From positions 118,589-182,588 of the forward strand of contig CACXMA010000009.1 of assembly GCA_902768665.1 (NCBI GenBank): a stretch of 64,000 nt of DNA, read 5' to 3'. The translations under genes and the position numbers were made by a program. This document shows, piece after piece, positions 1 to 8,815 of the stretch (within the stretch, counting starts at the first letter, position 1; each line of letters starts with the position of its first letter). Under the pieces are notes generated by a model. The model searched no databases. It was not told where the DNA came from and worked only from the letters and a program-made list of their open reading frames with translations. Source of the DNA: an uncultured Bacteroidia bacterium. GTDB lineage: Bacteria; Bacteroidota; Bacteroidia; Bacteroidales; UBA932.

Positions 1-75
1 ACGGTGGAATACATCAAGAGGCACCCTCAGTGGCGCCTCTCTCTGCAGACTCATAAGTATCTCAATATCAGATAG
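1..75 (+). CDS. queE: 7-carboxy-7-deazaguanine synthase, C-terminal end (partial)
   Basis: Only the last 24 codons and the TAG stop (73-75) are in the window; the gene continues upstream. The tail reads TVEYIKRHPQWRL then SLQTHKYLNIR, which is the usual C-terminus of Bacteroidota QueE, the radical-SAM enzyme that makes 7-carboxy-7-deazaguanine in the queuosine pathway. The catalytic part is not visible. It converges with the lipoprotein gene that begins its stop codon at the next base. Recognition rests on a short tail, so confidence is moderate. Confidence 0.65.
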   Translation, partial: TVEYIKRHPQWRLSLQTHKYLNIR

Positions 76-837
76 CTACTTCAGCGTATTGAACAGACGG
101 CGAAGGGACTTGCTCGCATCAAGCTGGTAGGAAGCGTCTGCGCGGTCGAGCCACTTGTAGGCAAGGGCCTTGTCGCCGAGCAGCCAACTGGCGATGGCCG
201 TGTCGTAACAGGCGGCGGCGCGGCGGATATTGTTCCGGGTATCCCCTGCTATCTCCATCCACACTTTCATGGCATCGGCCCAGCGGTCCACCTCGACGTA
301 ATCCATCGCCTTGTCCCAGCGGCTGGCCGCCTCGAAATAAAGCACTTCCAGCGACACCATCACCCAGTCCGGGGCGAATTCATCGCCGATGCGGGACTCG
401 CCGGCGAACTTCTTCACCTCATCCGAGCCGCTCATCGAGTCGAGAACATACACGTTGTAGGCGGCCTGATGCCCCTGCTCGGGCGTATCAACCAGGAAAA
501 CGACGTCATCTCCCGTACCCACGACCATGCGGATCAGCGTATCGCGCTGGGTATAATCGCCGGCAGGGTCCTTGTCGAGCCGGTACAGGGCGACCTTTTC
601 CTCGCCGTCGAAATACTGGTTCTCGAGATTCCGGGCGAGAAATATCGCCTGCCGCGAAGAAGCCGTTTCCGTCAGGGAGTCGGGATCGGAAAGGTAGACG
701 ACGGACATGGTCCGCTTGGTCAGGTCGATTCCGGCACGGGAAGGCTGCCTGACCTGCATATACTTGGTATAGGTCTGGGGGCCGCAGGCCGCCAGAAGGA
801 GCCCGGCAAGGGCTGTGAGGAGAATGATTCTTTTCAT
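76..837 (-). CDS. DUF6340-like lipoprotein
   Basis: A 253-aa protein with a lipoprotein signal peptide (MKRIILLTALAGLLLAAC, lipidated Cys at about residue 18). The body has one domain of mixed strands followed by a helical, TPR-like C-terminal half (about residues 165-245, with WADAMKVWMEIA and ALAYKWLDRADASY). It resembles Bacteroidota lipoproteins annotated DUF6340. It lies 12 bp downstream of rimO on the same strand and is probably the last gene of the nusB-rimO run. A role in the envelope is inferred from the signal only; no function is known. Confidence 0.75.
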   Translation of the reverse strand: MKRIILLTALAGLLLAACGPQTYTKYMQVRQPSRAGIDLTKRTMSVVYLSDPDSLTETASSRQAIFLARNLENQYFDGEEKVALYRLDKDPAGDYTQRDTLIRMVVGTGDDVVFLVDTPEQGHQAAYNVYVLDSMSGSDEVKKFAGESRIGDEFAPDWVMVSLEVLYFEAASRWDKAMDYVEVDRWADAMKVWMEIAGDTRNNIRRAAACYDTAIASWLLGDKALAYKWLDRADASYQLDASKSLRRLFNTLK

Positions 838-849
838 TGCTTCCGTGTT

Positions 850-2175
850 TTATTCATCCAGGCCGATCGGATCGGCCGTCAGGTCGTATGCATCGGCGGC
901 GACGATCCTCACCTTGAGGAACGTACCGACGAGGGAATGCGGCTCAATGCCGCCGAGGGCACCGGCATCGTAGCGGACGAGAATCTCCCCGTCCACTTCC
1001 GGGCTCTCGAACTCGCTCCGGCAGACGAGCACGCCGTCCGTGAAGCTGTCCACGAGGACGCGGACCTCCGTACCGACACGGGCTTCGTTGCACGAGCGGG
1101 AAATCTCCTGCTGGAGCAGCATCAGCTTGTCCAGGCGGTTGCGCTTGGTCCGGGGCGAAATCCTGTCCTCGAGGTGCTCAGCGCCCCAGGTCCCTTCCTC
1201 CTCGGAGTAGGTGAAGGCGCCCATGCGCTCGAAGCGGGCCTCGCGGACAAAGTCCATCAGCTCGAGGAAATCCTTGGGATTCTCGCCGGGATGGCCGACG
1301 ATAAGGGTCGTCCGAAGCGCCACGCCGGTCACTTTTTCCCGCATCCGGCGGATCAGGTCGCGGGTCCATGCACCGTCGGCGCCGCGGCGCATCTTCGACA
1401 GTACATTGTCGGCGATATGCTGCAGCGGAATGTCCATGTAGCGGCAGACCTTGGGATTGGCCGCCATTTCCTCGAGGACATCCTCCGGGAAGTCCGCGGG
1501 ATAGGAATAGTGGATCCGCAGCCACTCGATGCCCTCCACGGCGGAAAGGCGCCGCAGCAGCTCCGCCAGGGCGCGCCTCTTATAGAGGTCCAGCCCGTAA
1601 AAGGTCGTATCCTGGGCGATGATGACGAGCTCGCGAACGCCCGCTGCGGCGAGGGCTTCCGCCTCCTCTACGAGCGTTTCCATGGGCACGGAACGGTGCC
1701 GGCCGCGGATCAGCGGGATGGCGCAGTAGGAGCAGTGCCGGTCGCAGCCTTCCGAAATCTTGAGGAAGGCATAGGGCAGCCCCGGACGGGTCAGCACGCG
1801 GCGCGGATCCGGCGTCGGCTCGCTGCCGAGCGCGCGGATAACGGGCGCAAGGTCCCGGGCGCCGAACCAGCCGTCCACTTCCGGAATCAGGTCCGGCAGC
1901 TCCCGGCCGTAGCGCTCGGACAGGCAGCCGAACACGAGCAGCTTCCCGTACCGTCCCTCCTTTTTGGCCGCCACGGCCGCGAGGATGGCGTTCACCGACT
2001 CTTCCTTGGCGTCGCCGATAAAGCCGCAGGTATTGATGAGAAGGACATCCACCACCCTGTCACGCTCCTCCCCTTCCGGAACGATTTCATACGCGTTCCG
2101 GACCTGGTAGAGAAGGTGCTCGGTGTCGACGGTGTTCTTCGAGCAGCCGAGGGTGATGACCTGCAGGGTTTTCAT
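850..2175 (-). CDS. rimO: ribosomal protein S12 methylthiotransferase RimO
   Basis: A 441-aa radical-SAM methylthiotransferase that modifies an aspartate of ribosomal protein S12. The N-terminal UPF0004 domain (residues 1-110) has the expected Cys in TLGCSKNTVD and further conserved Cys in NTCGFI and VFGCLSERY. The radical-SAM cluster motif CDRHCSYC sits near residues 142-149, followed by IRGRHRS. The C-terminal 65 residues form a TRAM domain. TLGCSKN and the S12-type TRAM separate it from MiaB and MtaB. It is the usual length for the family. It lies 4 bp after the DUF5606 gene and is presumably cotranscribed with it. Confidence 0.93.
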   Translation of the reverse strand: MKTLQVITLGCSKNTVDTEHLLYQVRNAYEIVPEGEERDRVVDVLLINTCGFIGDAKEESVNAILAAVAAKKEGRYGKLLVFGCLSERYGRELPDLIPEVDGWFGARDLAPVIRALGSEPTPDPRRVLTRPGLPYAFLKISEGCDRHCSYCAIPLIRGRHRSVPMETLVEEAEALAAAGVRELVIIAQDTTFYGLDLYKRRALAELLRRLSAVEGIEWLRIHYSYPADFPEDVLEEMAANPKVCRYMDIPLQHIADNVLSKMRRGADGAWTRDLIRRMREKVTGVALRTTLIVGHPGENPKDFLELMDFVREARFERMGAFTYSEEEGTWGAEHLEDRISPRTKRNRLDKLMLLQQEISRSCNEARVGTEVRVLVDSFTDGVLVCRSEFESPEVDGEILVRYDAGALGGIEPHSLVGTFLKVRIVAADAYDLTADPIGLDE

Positions 2176-2179
2176 GACG

Positions 2180-2620
2180 TTATTCGGCTTCGGGGGCGTT
2201 TGCTTCGGCCTCGCGGTCCTCGTCGGTCATGAAGTCAAAGGAAGCGAAAGCGGCGATGCAGCCGTACCACTCGACGACTTTCTTCATGTGCGAGACATAG
2301 AAGCGGTCGCGGTCGTAGTCCGGAAGGGCCTTCTCGAAAAGGGTCTTCAGCTCGTCGGCGGAGGCTTTCTTCGGATCCGGGGCGGGCTTGTCGCCGAGGG
2401 TCTCCTTCAGCTTGAGGAGGACTTCGCGGAGCTTCACCTCACCCTCGGAGGTATAGATGGAGATGTCCTCAAGGGTCGTGATGCGGCTGTGGGCGTCGAA
2501 GAAGGTGCGCTTGTGGTCCTCGAGGGACTCGGCGATGACACCGCCGCGGGCCTGGGCGATATAGTTGAAAAGGCCGTGATGGCCGGCTACGGAAAGGGTT
2601 CTTGCAAGATCGGTTTTCAT
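2180..2620 (-). CDS. DUF5606 family protein
   Basis: A 146-aa cytoplasmic protein with no signal peptide. It begins MKTDLARTLSVAGHHGLF and continues with YIAQARGGVIAESL, the hallmark of the small Bacteroidota-specific DUF5606 family. The N-terminal half resembles a small beta-barrel domain and the C-terminal half is helical and acidic. No biochemical function is established. It sits between coaE-punA and rimO, 1 bp from the former, in an order often seen in Bacteroidales, which suggests a housekeeping role. Confidence 0.85.
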   Translation of the reverse strand: MKTDLARTLSVAGHHGLFNYIAQARGGVIAESLEDHKRTFFDAHSRITTLEDISIYTSEGEVKLREVLLKLKETLGDKPAPDPKKASADELKTLFEKALPDYDRDRFYVSHMKKVVEWYGCIAAFASFDFMTDEDREAEANAPEAE

Positions 2621-2621
2621 A

Positions 2622-3452
2622 TTACAGGGATTCTATGAGTTCGGAGAAAATGGCGGACATCTTGTCGGCGGCGGCATTGGCTGCGGCGACGATGGCTTCT
2701 CCGTCGGTTACATAATCATCGGAATAATCGTCGTGGGCGACGTCCGTGATGACGGACATGCCGAAGACGGGGAGGTCGCTGTGACGGGCGACGATGACTT
2801 CCGGGACGGTGCTCATGCCGACGGCGTCGGCACCGACGGCACGGAAGAAACGGTATTCGGCCGGGGTCTCGTAGGTCGGTCCGGTCAGGGCCAGATAGGT
2901 GCCCTCGAGCACAGGGATGCCCTTGCGGGCGGCGATGGCCTTGGCCCTGGCGATGAGTTTCGGGTCGTACGGGCGGGTCATATCCGGGAAGCGGGGGCCG
3001 AACTCGTCGTGGTTCGGGCCGATGAGGGGATTCGGGATCATGTTGATGTGGTCCCGGATGATCATCAGGTCACCGGGGTGGAAATTGTGGCTCGTGCAGG
3101 CGCCGGCGGCATTGGAGACGAAAAGGTACTTGATGCCGATTTTCTGCATGACGCGGATCGGAAGGACCACCTTGTCGATGCCGTAGCCCTCATAGAAGTG
3201 GATGCGGCCCTGCATGGCGATGACCGTCTTGCCGGCGAGAGTACCGATGATGTAGTTGCCTTTGTGGCCGATGGCCGTCGACACCGGGAAACCGGGAATG
3301 TCGCGGTAGGAGATGACGAGGGGGTTCTCGATCTGGTCGGCGAGCTTGCCGAGACCGCTGCCGAGGACAATGCCGACAACCGGCTTGCGTCCCTCGAGAC
3401 GGGCTTCCACGAAGGCGGCCGCCTCATGGATGGTTTGGAGTCTTTCGTCCAT
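2622..3452 (-). other. internal start: stand-alone purine nucleoside phosphorylase reading
   Basis: The ATG at 3452-3450 begins MDERLQTIHEAA, which aligns with the start of the second PNP in this window (beginning [12 protein letters not shown] at 6891). Translation from here would give a normal 276-aa enzyme. The bases just before it are AT-rich (AACTAATAATAACACT), typical of Bacteroidota translation starts. This suggests the PNP was, or still is, a separate gene downstream of coaE. Confidence 0.6.
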
Positions 3453-4070
3453 AGTGTTATTATTAGTTTTCCATATTTCAAACAACAAATCCAGCGCACG
3501 CTGCAGCAGGGTCGCAGGGTCCGCGTCGTTGACCAGCAGCGCATCCGCTTTCGCGGCGCTGTGGCGCTGGGCGGCTGCCCGGCGGCGGATGTCCTCTTCC
3601 GGGACGCCGTCGCGAAGGGCGCTGCGGCGGATCCGGTCGCGCTCCGGCGCATCGATCCACACGACTTTGTCGATGTACGGCGCGAAAAGCGGCTTCTCCA
3701 GCACGATCGCGGACTCGAACACGACGAACGGGACCTGTCCGGGACCCTTCCAGGGCGCTTTCCCGCAGGCATCGCGCCAGGCGAGGAAATCCTCGAGCAC
3801 CTTTGGATGGACGATCGCCTCGACCGTCTTCCGGACCCGGGAATCTGCAAAAAGCATTCCTGCAAGGCGCCGCCGGTCCAGTTTTCCGTCTTCCCCCCGG
3901 AGCGGAGTCCCAAGCGCCGCCTCGAGAGCGGGCACGAGGGACGGATCGCTGTCATAGAGGGCCTTGGTGCGCGCATCGGCCTCATAGACCGGCGCACCCG
4001 CCGCTTCCAGCATCCGGCAAAGCGTCGTCTTGCCGCTGCCGATACCGCCCGTTATCCCGATCGTCTTCAT
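2622..4070 (-). CDS. coaE: dephospho-CoA kinase / purine nucleoside phosphorylase in-frame fusion
   Basis: One 482-aa open frame holds two complete enzymes. Residues 1-206 are CoaE, the last step of CoA synthesis: P-loop GGIGSGKTTL at residues 8-17, the EAD and VVFESAIVLEKPLF substrate segments, and a CoaE-type lid. Residues 207-482 are a family-2 (trimeric) purine nucleoside phosphorylase with GIVLGSGLG, the phosphate/purine segment TGPTYETPAE and the AVGMSTVPEV motif. No stop separates them. The join reads WKTNNNTMDERL, and one frame over the same bases give three successive TAA codons, as if a 1-base indel had removed a normal stop. It may be a true fusion, two separately initiated genes, or a sequencing error. 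The gene overlaps ybbR by 4 bp (ATGA). Confidence 0.85.
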   Translation of the reverse strand: MKTIGITGGIGSGKTTLCRMLEAAGAPVYEADARTKALYDSDPSLVPALEAALGTPLRGEDGKLDRRRLAGMLFADSRVRKTVEAIVHPKVLEDFLAWRDACGKAPWKGPGQVPFVVFESAIVLEKPLFAPYIDKVVWIDAPERDRIRRSALRDGVPEEDIRRRAAAQRHSAAKADALLVNDADPATLLQRALDLLFEIWKTNNNTMDERLQTIHEAAAFVEARLEGRKPVVGIVLGSGLGKLADQIENPLVISYRDIPGFPVSTAIGHKGNYIIGTLAGKTVIAMQGRIHFYEGYGIDKVVLPIRVMQKIGIKYLFVSNAAGACTSHNFHPGDLMIIRDHINMIPNPLIGPNHDEFGPRFPDMTRPYDPKLIARAKAIAARKGIPVLEGTYLALTGPTYETPAEYRFFRAVGADAVGMSTVPEVIVARHSDLPVFGMSVITDVAHDDYSDDYVTDGEAIVAAANAAADKMSAIFSELIESL

Positions 4071-5044
4071 CGGACCACCTCCACGACATGCACCACCTCC
4101 GGTTCGATCCGGATGGAGATGATGCCCCGCAGCGGGACCTTGACCTGCGGCACGCAGTCCCCGGTGACGGAATCGACAAAATCCTCATACGGCACCTCCA
4201 GCGTCAGGTCTTTCAGCGGGTCCGACAGGATCGGGAAGACCGACAGGAGCTTCACTCGGGCCCGGTCCGGAAAGCAGGAGAGCTTCATTCCCTGCGGCGC
4301 GCCGCTCACGCGGACCGGAACGTCGCCGCTCATTTCCACGAAACGGGTCACGGGCAGCGAATACTTGACCGTAGAAGGAACGAAACGCACCCCCTGGATC
4401 GGATAGAGGGAGATCTCGTCCTGGATGCTCGACGCGACGTCATCGAGCCGGATCGGCTGCGTCCGCGCCTGCGTAACCCGCTCGAGGAGCATGGGCTCGC
4501 CATAGACCGTCACCGAATCGGGATAGACGGACAGGGGCGACTGCTCCATGTACTGCTCCCGGAAGCGGATGTCCTTGACCGGCACGACGGGGACTTTCCT
4601 GTGCGCCTCGGTCGGGAAATGGAACACCGCCTCTTCCGTGATGAAATTCACCAGCGTAACGTTGTCGCCGTAGAGCTGCTGGACATAGTGCTCCAGCTGG
4701 GCGGAGGAGATGGCGTACGCATCGTCGCTGCCCGCAACGGGCCGGATGTCCGACGGCTGAAAATAAAGGGTCGTCGCCTCCCGCCGCGCCTGCCGGCGCA
4801 GTTTGCGGATGCGGAATCCGCTCGCCCGGCAGCGTGCCTGGATGACGGCGCGGTCGGCGGAAACCGCCGCACGGCCTTCCAGGGTGCTTTCCGCGATGAC
4901 ATTGACCGACAGGACCGCGACATAGGTCCTCGACAGATTGGTCAGCAGCCAGATGCCCGCAGCCAGCAGCAGGGCCAGGGTGATGGTCACCCAGCTCCCG
5001 CTCCGTTTGCGGATGGAGGCGAAGATCCTGTAGAGGAATTCCAT
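4067..5044 (-). CDS. YbbR-like domain protein
   Basis: A 325-aa protein with one N-terminal membrane segment (about residues 17-35, WVTITLALLLAAGIWLL) and an extracytoplasmic region of repeated beta-rich YbbR-like domains, seen as periodic VPV, VTVYGEP and VPLRG segments. In Firmicutes the YbbR protein (CdaR) regulates the diadenylate cyclase; that link is not shown for this gene. It lies between yajC and coaE in one minus-strand run, with a 4-bp overlap with coaE that implies translational coupling. Confidence 0.8.
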   Translation of the reverse strand: MEFLYRIFASIRKRSGSWVTITLALLLAAGIWLLTNLSRTYVAVLSVNVIAESTLEGRAAVSADRAVIQARCRASGFRIRKLRRQARREATTLYFQPSDIRPVAGSDDAYAISSAQLEHYVQQLYGDNVTLVNFITEEAVFHFPTEAHRKVPVVPVKDIRFREQYMEQSPLSVYPDSVTVYGEPMLLERVTQARTQPIRLDDVASSIQDEISLYPIQGVRFVPSTVKYSLPVTRFVEMSGDVPVRVSGAPQGMKLSCFPDRARVKLLSVFPILSDPLKDLTLEVPYEDFVDSVTGDCVPQVKVPLRGIISIRIEPEVVHVVEVVR

Positions 5045-5068
5045 GGCGGCCCGGCCGGAGCTCAGCGA

Positions 5069-5488
5069 CTACTGCTGGGGCGTGAAGTCCTTCTGGAGGG
5101 CGTTCTTGGAGACGCGGAGTTTCGTGTCGCCGTCGACGCGGATGAGGGCCGTCGTCTCGTTGACCTCGACGATTTCGCCGAAGATGCCGCCGATGGTGAC
5201 GACCTTGTCACCCTTGCGGAGGGAGTTGCGGAAGTTCTCCGCTTCCTTCTGCTGCTTGCGCTGCGGGCGGATCATGAAAAGCCACATCACGCCGAAAATC
5301 AGCAGCAGCATGATCCACATGCTGTTGCGGGCGAACCAACTGGGCTGCGGCTGGGCGATTTCCTCAGCGGCCGCTGCGGGATCAGCTCCGGCTTCGACGA
5401 GACCCTGCTGGGCGGTAACGAGACCTTCCTGAACCTGGTCTGCGACCTCGTTGGCCTGAAGGATAAGCGTTGCAATAAACGGATGCAT
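5069..5488 (-). CDS. yajC: preprotein translocase subunit YajC
   Basis: A 139-aa inner-membrane accessory subunit of the Sec/SecDF complex. After an Ala-rich N-terminal extension (about 50 residues, longer than in E. coli) comes a single membrane helix (WIMLLLIFGVMWLFMI) directly followed by RPQRKQQKEAENFRNSLRKGD, the diagnostic YajC signature. The tail is a small beta-domain (KVVTIGGIFGEIVEVNE). It is downstream of nusB with a 21-bp spacer, as in other Bacteroidales. Confidence 0.92.
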   Translation of the reverse strand: MHPFIATLILQANEVADQVQEGLVTAQQGLVEAGADPAAAAEEIAQPQPSWFARNSMWIMLLLIFGVMWLFMIRPQRKQQKEAENFRNSLRKGDKVVTIGGIFGEIVEVNETTALIRVDGDTKLRVSKNALQKDFTPQQ

Positions 5489-5509
5489 AATTTTTTAATT
5501 TTTAATTGT

Positions 5510-6463
5510 TTACAATTGTTTTGCGAGTCCCTTTTCTTCGATCAGCTTCGGGACCAGCGAATCGAGCAGGCCGTTGACGAAGGCGGCGCTTCGCGGCGTG
5601 CTGAAGTACTTGGCGAGCTCGACAAACTCGTTGACGGAAACGCGGGCGGGAACGGCCGGGACGTGCTCCACCTCGGCGAGACCGAGGATGATCAGGACGC
5701 GGTCGGCCTGGCAGATCCGGTCGCGGTCCCACCCCTTCGTGGCGCCGGTGATGCGGGCCTCGTAGTCCTCATAGCTCGCAAAGGCGCCGCCGAGGAGCTT
5801 CTCGGCGAAGGCCTTGTCGCTGTCCACTTCCTTTCCTTCGGCGGCGAGAACGTCGCTGCGGTAGAGCGGCGGAAGGTCCCAGCGGCCCTTGCGGGCGATA
5901 TCCCGAAGGCTCTGGATGGCGCACATGAGCGCATAGTCAAGGTCGTCGACCCAGTAGATGCACTTTTCTTCGAGGATGGACTCCAGGGCGTCGTTGTCCT
6001 GCAGCAGCTCCTCGAAAAAGCGGGCGAACAGCTCCGTATCGGCGGCGAGGGTGCGCTCCGGGGCGGCCATGTAGGCAGCGAACCACTCCTGCTCCTTCAG
6101 CGCGTCGTAAAGGCTGCGCACCAGGGCGTCGTAAGGCTCCCAGCCGAGCTGCTTTTTCTCGACGAGCTTCCGGTAGTCCGGGTCCTCCTCCAGCAGGCGG
6201 GCCAGGTCGTTCTGGACAAACTTAAGGTTGGGGTTGCGCTCCTCGGGGGTCGGGTTGAACTTCCCGCGGGCGGCTTCTATCTGCCGGGCGGCCTCGGCCG
6301 TGACGGCCGGTACGCTGCCCAGGACGAAGAGATAAAGATCCCGGACGGCCTCGCAGGAGCGTTCGAACTCCGACAGCACCTCCTTCCGGCTCATGGAGCG
6401 GTTCTCGCTGTAAGAAAACAGTTCCTTGAAGACCTTTATCCGAAGAATTCTTCTGTTAAGCAT
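5510..6463 (-). CDS. nusB: transcription antitermination factor NusB
   Basis: A 317-aa protein from the ATG at 6463 (a TTG three codons upstream is less likely). NusB binds boxA RNA with S10 (NusE) in rRNA antitermination. The start MLNRRILRIKVFKELFSYSE and the C-terminal helical domain (DYALMCAIQSL to AKYFSTPRSAAFVNGLLDSL) match the long Bacteroidota NusB form, which is about twice the length of the E. coli protein. It is the first gene of the minus-strand run through yajC, ybbR, coaE, DUF5606 and rimO. Confidence 0.88.
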   Translation of the reverse strand: MLNRRILRIKVFKELFSYSENRSMSRKEVLSEFERSCEAVRDLYLFVLGSVPAVTAEAARQIEAARGKFNPTPEERNPNLKFVQNDLARLLEEDPDYRKLVEKKQLGWEPYDALVRSLYDALKEQEWFAAYMAAPERTLAADTELFARFFEELLQDNDALESILEEKCIYWVDDLDYALMCAIQSLRDIARKGRWDLPPLYRSDVLAAEGKEVDSDKAFAEKLLGGAFASYEDYEARITGATKGWDRDRICQADRVLIILGLAEVEHVPAVPARVSVNEFVELAKYFSTPRSAAFVNGLLDSLVPKLIEEKGLAKQL

Positions 6464-6513
6464 GATTTTCAAAAAAATTTATGCAAATATACGGCAAATG
6501 AAAGAATTTTCCT

Positions 6514-6521
6514 TACATTTG
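6514..6521 (+). promoter_or_regulatory. candidate promoter -7 element for the DUF3276 gene
   Basis: TACATTTG fits the Bacteroidota -7 consensus TAnnTTTG and ends 27 bp before the ATG at 6549. No clear -33 TTG is visible. Confidence 0.45.
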
Positions 6522-6548
6522 TAGAGATTTCATTTAAAAAATTAGGGT

Positions 6549-6878
6549 ATGTACAACGAAGATTATGACAATGGCCGCTCCTTCGACCGGAATTCCGAGG
6601 ACGTTTATTCCAAGCCCGTCCGCGCCGGCAAGCGGACCTATTTCTTCGACGTGAAGACGACAAGGGGCAACAATGACTTCTATCTGACGATCACCGAAAG
6701 CAAGCGCCGCACCGAAAGGGACGGTTCCTTTACCTTTGACAAGCACAAAATTTTCCTCTACAAGGAGGACTTCGACAAATTCGCGGAAGGCCTCGCCGAA
6801 GTCGTGGATTATATCCGCAACACCTGCCTCAAGGGCGTTGAAAAGGGCGAGCAGCAGCCCCAGAAAGAGGATTTCTAA
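6549..6878 (+). CDS. DUF3276 (PUR-alpha-like) family protein
   Basis: A 109-aa cytoplasmic protein. RAGKRTYFFDVKTTRGNNDFYLTITESKRR followed by DKHKIFLYKEDFDKFAEGL is characteristic of the Bacteroidota DUF3276/PUR family, which shares the PUR-alpha nucleic-acid-binding fold. Binding of RNA or single-stranded DNA is inferred from the fold. A short linker (12 bp) separates it from the PNP gene. It is divergent from nusB and has its own candidate promoter. Confidence 0.85.
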   Translation: MYNEDYDNGRSFDRNSEDVYSKPVRAGKRTYFFDVKTTRGNNDFYLTITESKRRTERDGSFTFDKHKIFLYKEDFDKFAEGLAEVVDYIRNTCLKGVEKGEQQPQKEDF

Positions 6879-6890
6879 TCTTTCCCGCAT

Positions 6891-7718
6891 ATGACTGACA
6901 GTACGACGCTCGTTTACGAAGCCGCCGAATTTCTTCGGCAGCGCATAGCCGGTTTCAAACCCCTCGCCGGCATCGTTCTGGGCAGCGGTCTCGGCCAGCT
7001 CGCAGACGACATCCAGGACGCGGTAGCGATCCCCTACTCCGCCATTCCCGGCTTCCCGGTCTCCACGGCCGTGGGCCACAAGGGCAACTTCATTTTCGGG
7101 CGGCTCGGCGGGAAGGAAATCGTCGCCATGCAGGGCCGGATCCACTACTATGAAGGCTACGGCATGCAGATGGTGGTCCTTCCGATCCGCGTGATGATCG
7201 CCCTCGGCATCCGGTACCTGTTCGTCTCCAATGCGGCCGGCGGCGTGAATTACCACTTCCACGTCGGCGACCTGATGATCATCCGGGACCATATCAACAT
7301 GCTCCCGAACCCCCTGATCGGCCCGAACGACGACCGCGAAGGTCCCCGCTTCCCCGACATGACCCGCCCCTATGAGCCGAAACTCATCGCCAAGGCGAAA
7401 CGAATCGCCCGCAAGAACGGGATTTTCGTGCAGGAGGGCGTCTATCTCGGCGACACGGGTCCTTCCTATGAGACCCCGGCCGAATACCGCTTCTACCGGA
7501 CCATCGGCGCGGACGCCGTCGGTATGAGCACCATCCCCGAAGTCATCGTCGCCCGCCACGCCGGCATCCCCGTCTTCGGCATGTCCGTCATCACCAACGA
7601 AGCCCACGACGACTACGCAGAGGACTACGAAAACGACGGCGATGACGTCGTAAAAGCCGCCGCTGCCGCCGCCGAGAAGATGACCACCCTCTTCCGGGAG
7701 ATAATCAGTTCGCTCTAG
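6891..7718 (+). CDS. purine nucleoside phosphorylase (second copy)
   Basis: A 275-aa family-2 PNP that phosphorolyses guanosine/inosine-type nucleosides in purine salvage. It has [51 protein letters not shown] and [15 protein letters not shown]. It is a close paralogue of the PNP half of the coaE fusion; most motifs are identical. Two such genes 3.5 kb apart suggest a local duplication. The stop overlaps the nadE stop of the opposite strand inside a CTAG palindrome. Confidence 0.9.
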   Translation: MTDSTTLVYEAAEFLRQRIAGFKPLAGIVLGSGLGQLADDIQDAVAIPYSAIPGFPVSTAVGHKGNFIFGRLGGKEIVAMQGRIHYYEGYGMQMVVLPIRVMIALGIRYLFVSNAAGGVNYHFHVGDLMIIRDHINMLPNPLIGPNDDREGPRFPDMTRPYEPKLIAKAKRIARKNGIFVQEGVYLGDTGPSYETPAEYRFYRTIGADAVGMSTIPEVIVARHAGIPVFGMSVITNEAHDDYAEDYENDGDDVVKAAAAAAEKMTTLFREIISSL

Positions 7719-8482
7719 TATTCAAAGTGCGGAATAGGAAGCAGCTTGAACAGGTTCGTCCGGTGCTTCCAGTCGATGCGTGCCTTGACCTCCGGGTCAG
7801 GGCATTCTCCTGTCCGGATGTAATGGTCGAGGACGGCATAGGTAAAGCCGAGATTGTCCTCGTCCGTCTTGCCCGTGAGGCCGTCCGAGGGCGCTTTTTC
7901 CACCAGATCGACGGGCAGGCCGAGGACTTTTCCGACCGCCACGACCTCCGCGACCGTCAAGCCGCCGAGCGGAGCGAAATCGCCCGCGGCGTCGCCGTAG
8001 CGGGTCGAATACCCGACCCAGTCCTCGGAGAGGTTGCAGGTGTTGGCCACGCGGCCGTTCAGCGACTGCGAGACGGCATAGACCGCCGCCATCCTCAGGC
8101 GCGGGGCGAGGTTGATGCGCGTCTGGGCGGAAATTTCGGTATTGATGGCCCCGAGGGCGCCGCCGACTTCTGTCATCATGGCCTCGAACGAGGAACCGAT
8201 GTTGACCTGGAGGTGGCGGATGCCAAGATGTTCAATCAGACGGAGGCTGTCCGGGAGATCGGGCTGGAAGCCGTTGGGCATCGTCACGCCGACGACGCGG
8301 TCCTTGCCGAGGGCCTCCGCGCAGAGGGCGGCGACCACGCTGCTGTCCTTGCCGCCGGAGATGCCGAGGACGGCGTTGCAACCGGGTCCGTTCTCTTCAA
8401 ACCAGTCGCGGATCCACTGAACGGCGAGGTCTTTGACCTCCATGGGATTGAATGCTTTCATGCTGTTTGAAAATTTTTTCAA
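7715..8482 (-). CDS. nadE: ammonia-dependent NAD(+) synthetase
   Basis: A 255-aa NAD synthetase that amidates nicotinic acid adenine dinucleotide. The PP-loop ATP-binding motif [11 protein letters not shown] lies near residues 42-52; [22 protein letters not shown] and [18 protein letters not shown] are the deamido-NAD-binding segments. There is no N-terminal glutaminase domain, so it should use free ammonia. It converges on the second PNP with a 4-bp overlap. It has a long poly-A/T upstream stretch and is divergent from the zapA unit. Confidence 0.92.
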   Translation of the reverse strand: MKKFSNSMKAFNPMEVKDLAVQWIRDWFEENGPGCNAVLGISGGKDSSVVAALCAEALGKDRVVGVTMPNGFQPDLPDSLRLIEHLGIRHLQVNIGSSFEAMMTEVGGALGAINTEISAQTRINLAPRLRMAAVYAVSQSLNGRVANTCNLSEDWVGYSTRYGDAAGDFAPLGGLTVAEVVAVGKVLGLPVDLVEKAPSDGLTGKTDEDNLGFTYAVLDHYIRTGECPDPEVKARIDWKHRTNLFKLLPIPHFEY

Positions 8483-8511
8483 AGATAAGGAAAAATTTCG
8501 GAGAAAATTCG

Positions 8512-8519
8512 TATTTTTG
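8512..8519 (+). promoter_or_regulatory. candidate promoter -7 element for the zapA unit
   Basis: TATTTTTG matches TAnnTTTG and lies 23 bp upstream of the ATG at 8543. No -33 motif at standard spacing is evident. Confidence 0.4.
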
Positions 8520-8542
8520 CAGAGTATGGATTATTGTGCGCC

Positions 8543-8815
8543 ATGCTAGAAGGAATCAAGACACAAATCGACAGGCTGATTGCCCTGTACGAAGCGGAAA
8601 AGGCGGAGAACGAAAAGCTCCGCTCCCGTCTTGCGGCCCTCGGTGGCGAGAACGATACCTACAGGAAGAAACTTACCGATTTGGAAGAACAGATAGACAA
8701 TCTCAAACTCCAGCAGGCCTTCACCGCCCCTGCGGACGGCAACGCCCAGGCAAAGGCCAAGCTGGGCCGGATGATCCGGGAGATTGACAAATGCATTACG
8801 CTGCTGGAAAGCTAA
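8543..8815 (+). CDS. small coiled-coil protein upstream of zapA
   Basis: A 90-aa protein starting at the ATG of MLEGIKTQIDRLIALYEA (a TTG three codons upstream is possible but unlikely). Most of the chain is heptad coiled coil (residues 1-55), ending in a helical segment RMIREIDKCITLLES. Small coiled-coil genes directly before zapA are common in Bacteroidota and suggest a division-related role, but no function is shown. The stop overlaps the zapA start (TAATG), so the two are translationally coupled. Confidence 0.75.
   Translation: MLEGIKTQIDRLIALYEAEKAENEKLRSRLAALGGENDTYRKKLTDLEEQIDNLKLQQAFTAPADGNAQAKAKLGRMIREIDKCITLLES

Noticed and set aside
469-2232. 587-aa plus-strand open frame opposite rimO
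   Set aside because: Antisense of a clear RimO gene; high GC keeps the complementary frame open. No family motif.
7715-7718. Overlap of PNP and nadE stops as a regulatory device
   Set aside because: A CTAG palindrome shared by two convergent stops is common in compact genomes and needs no special explanation.
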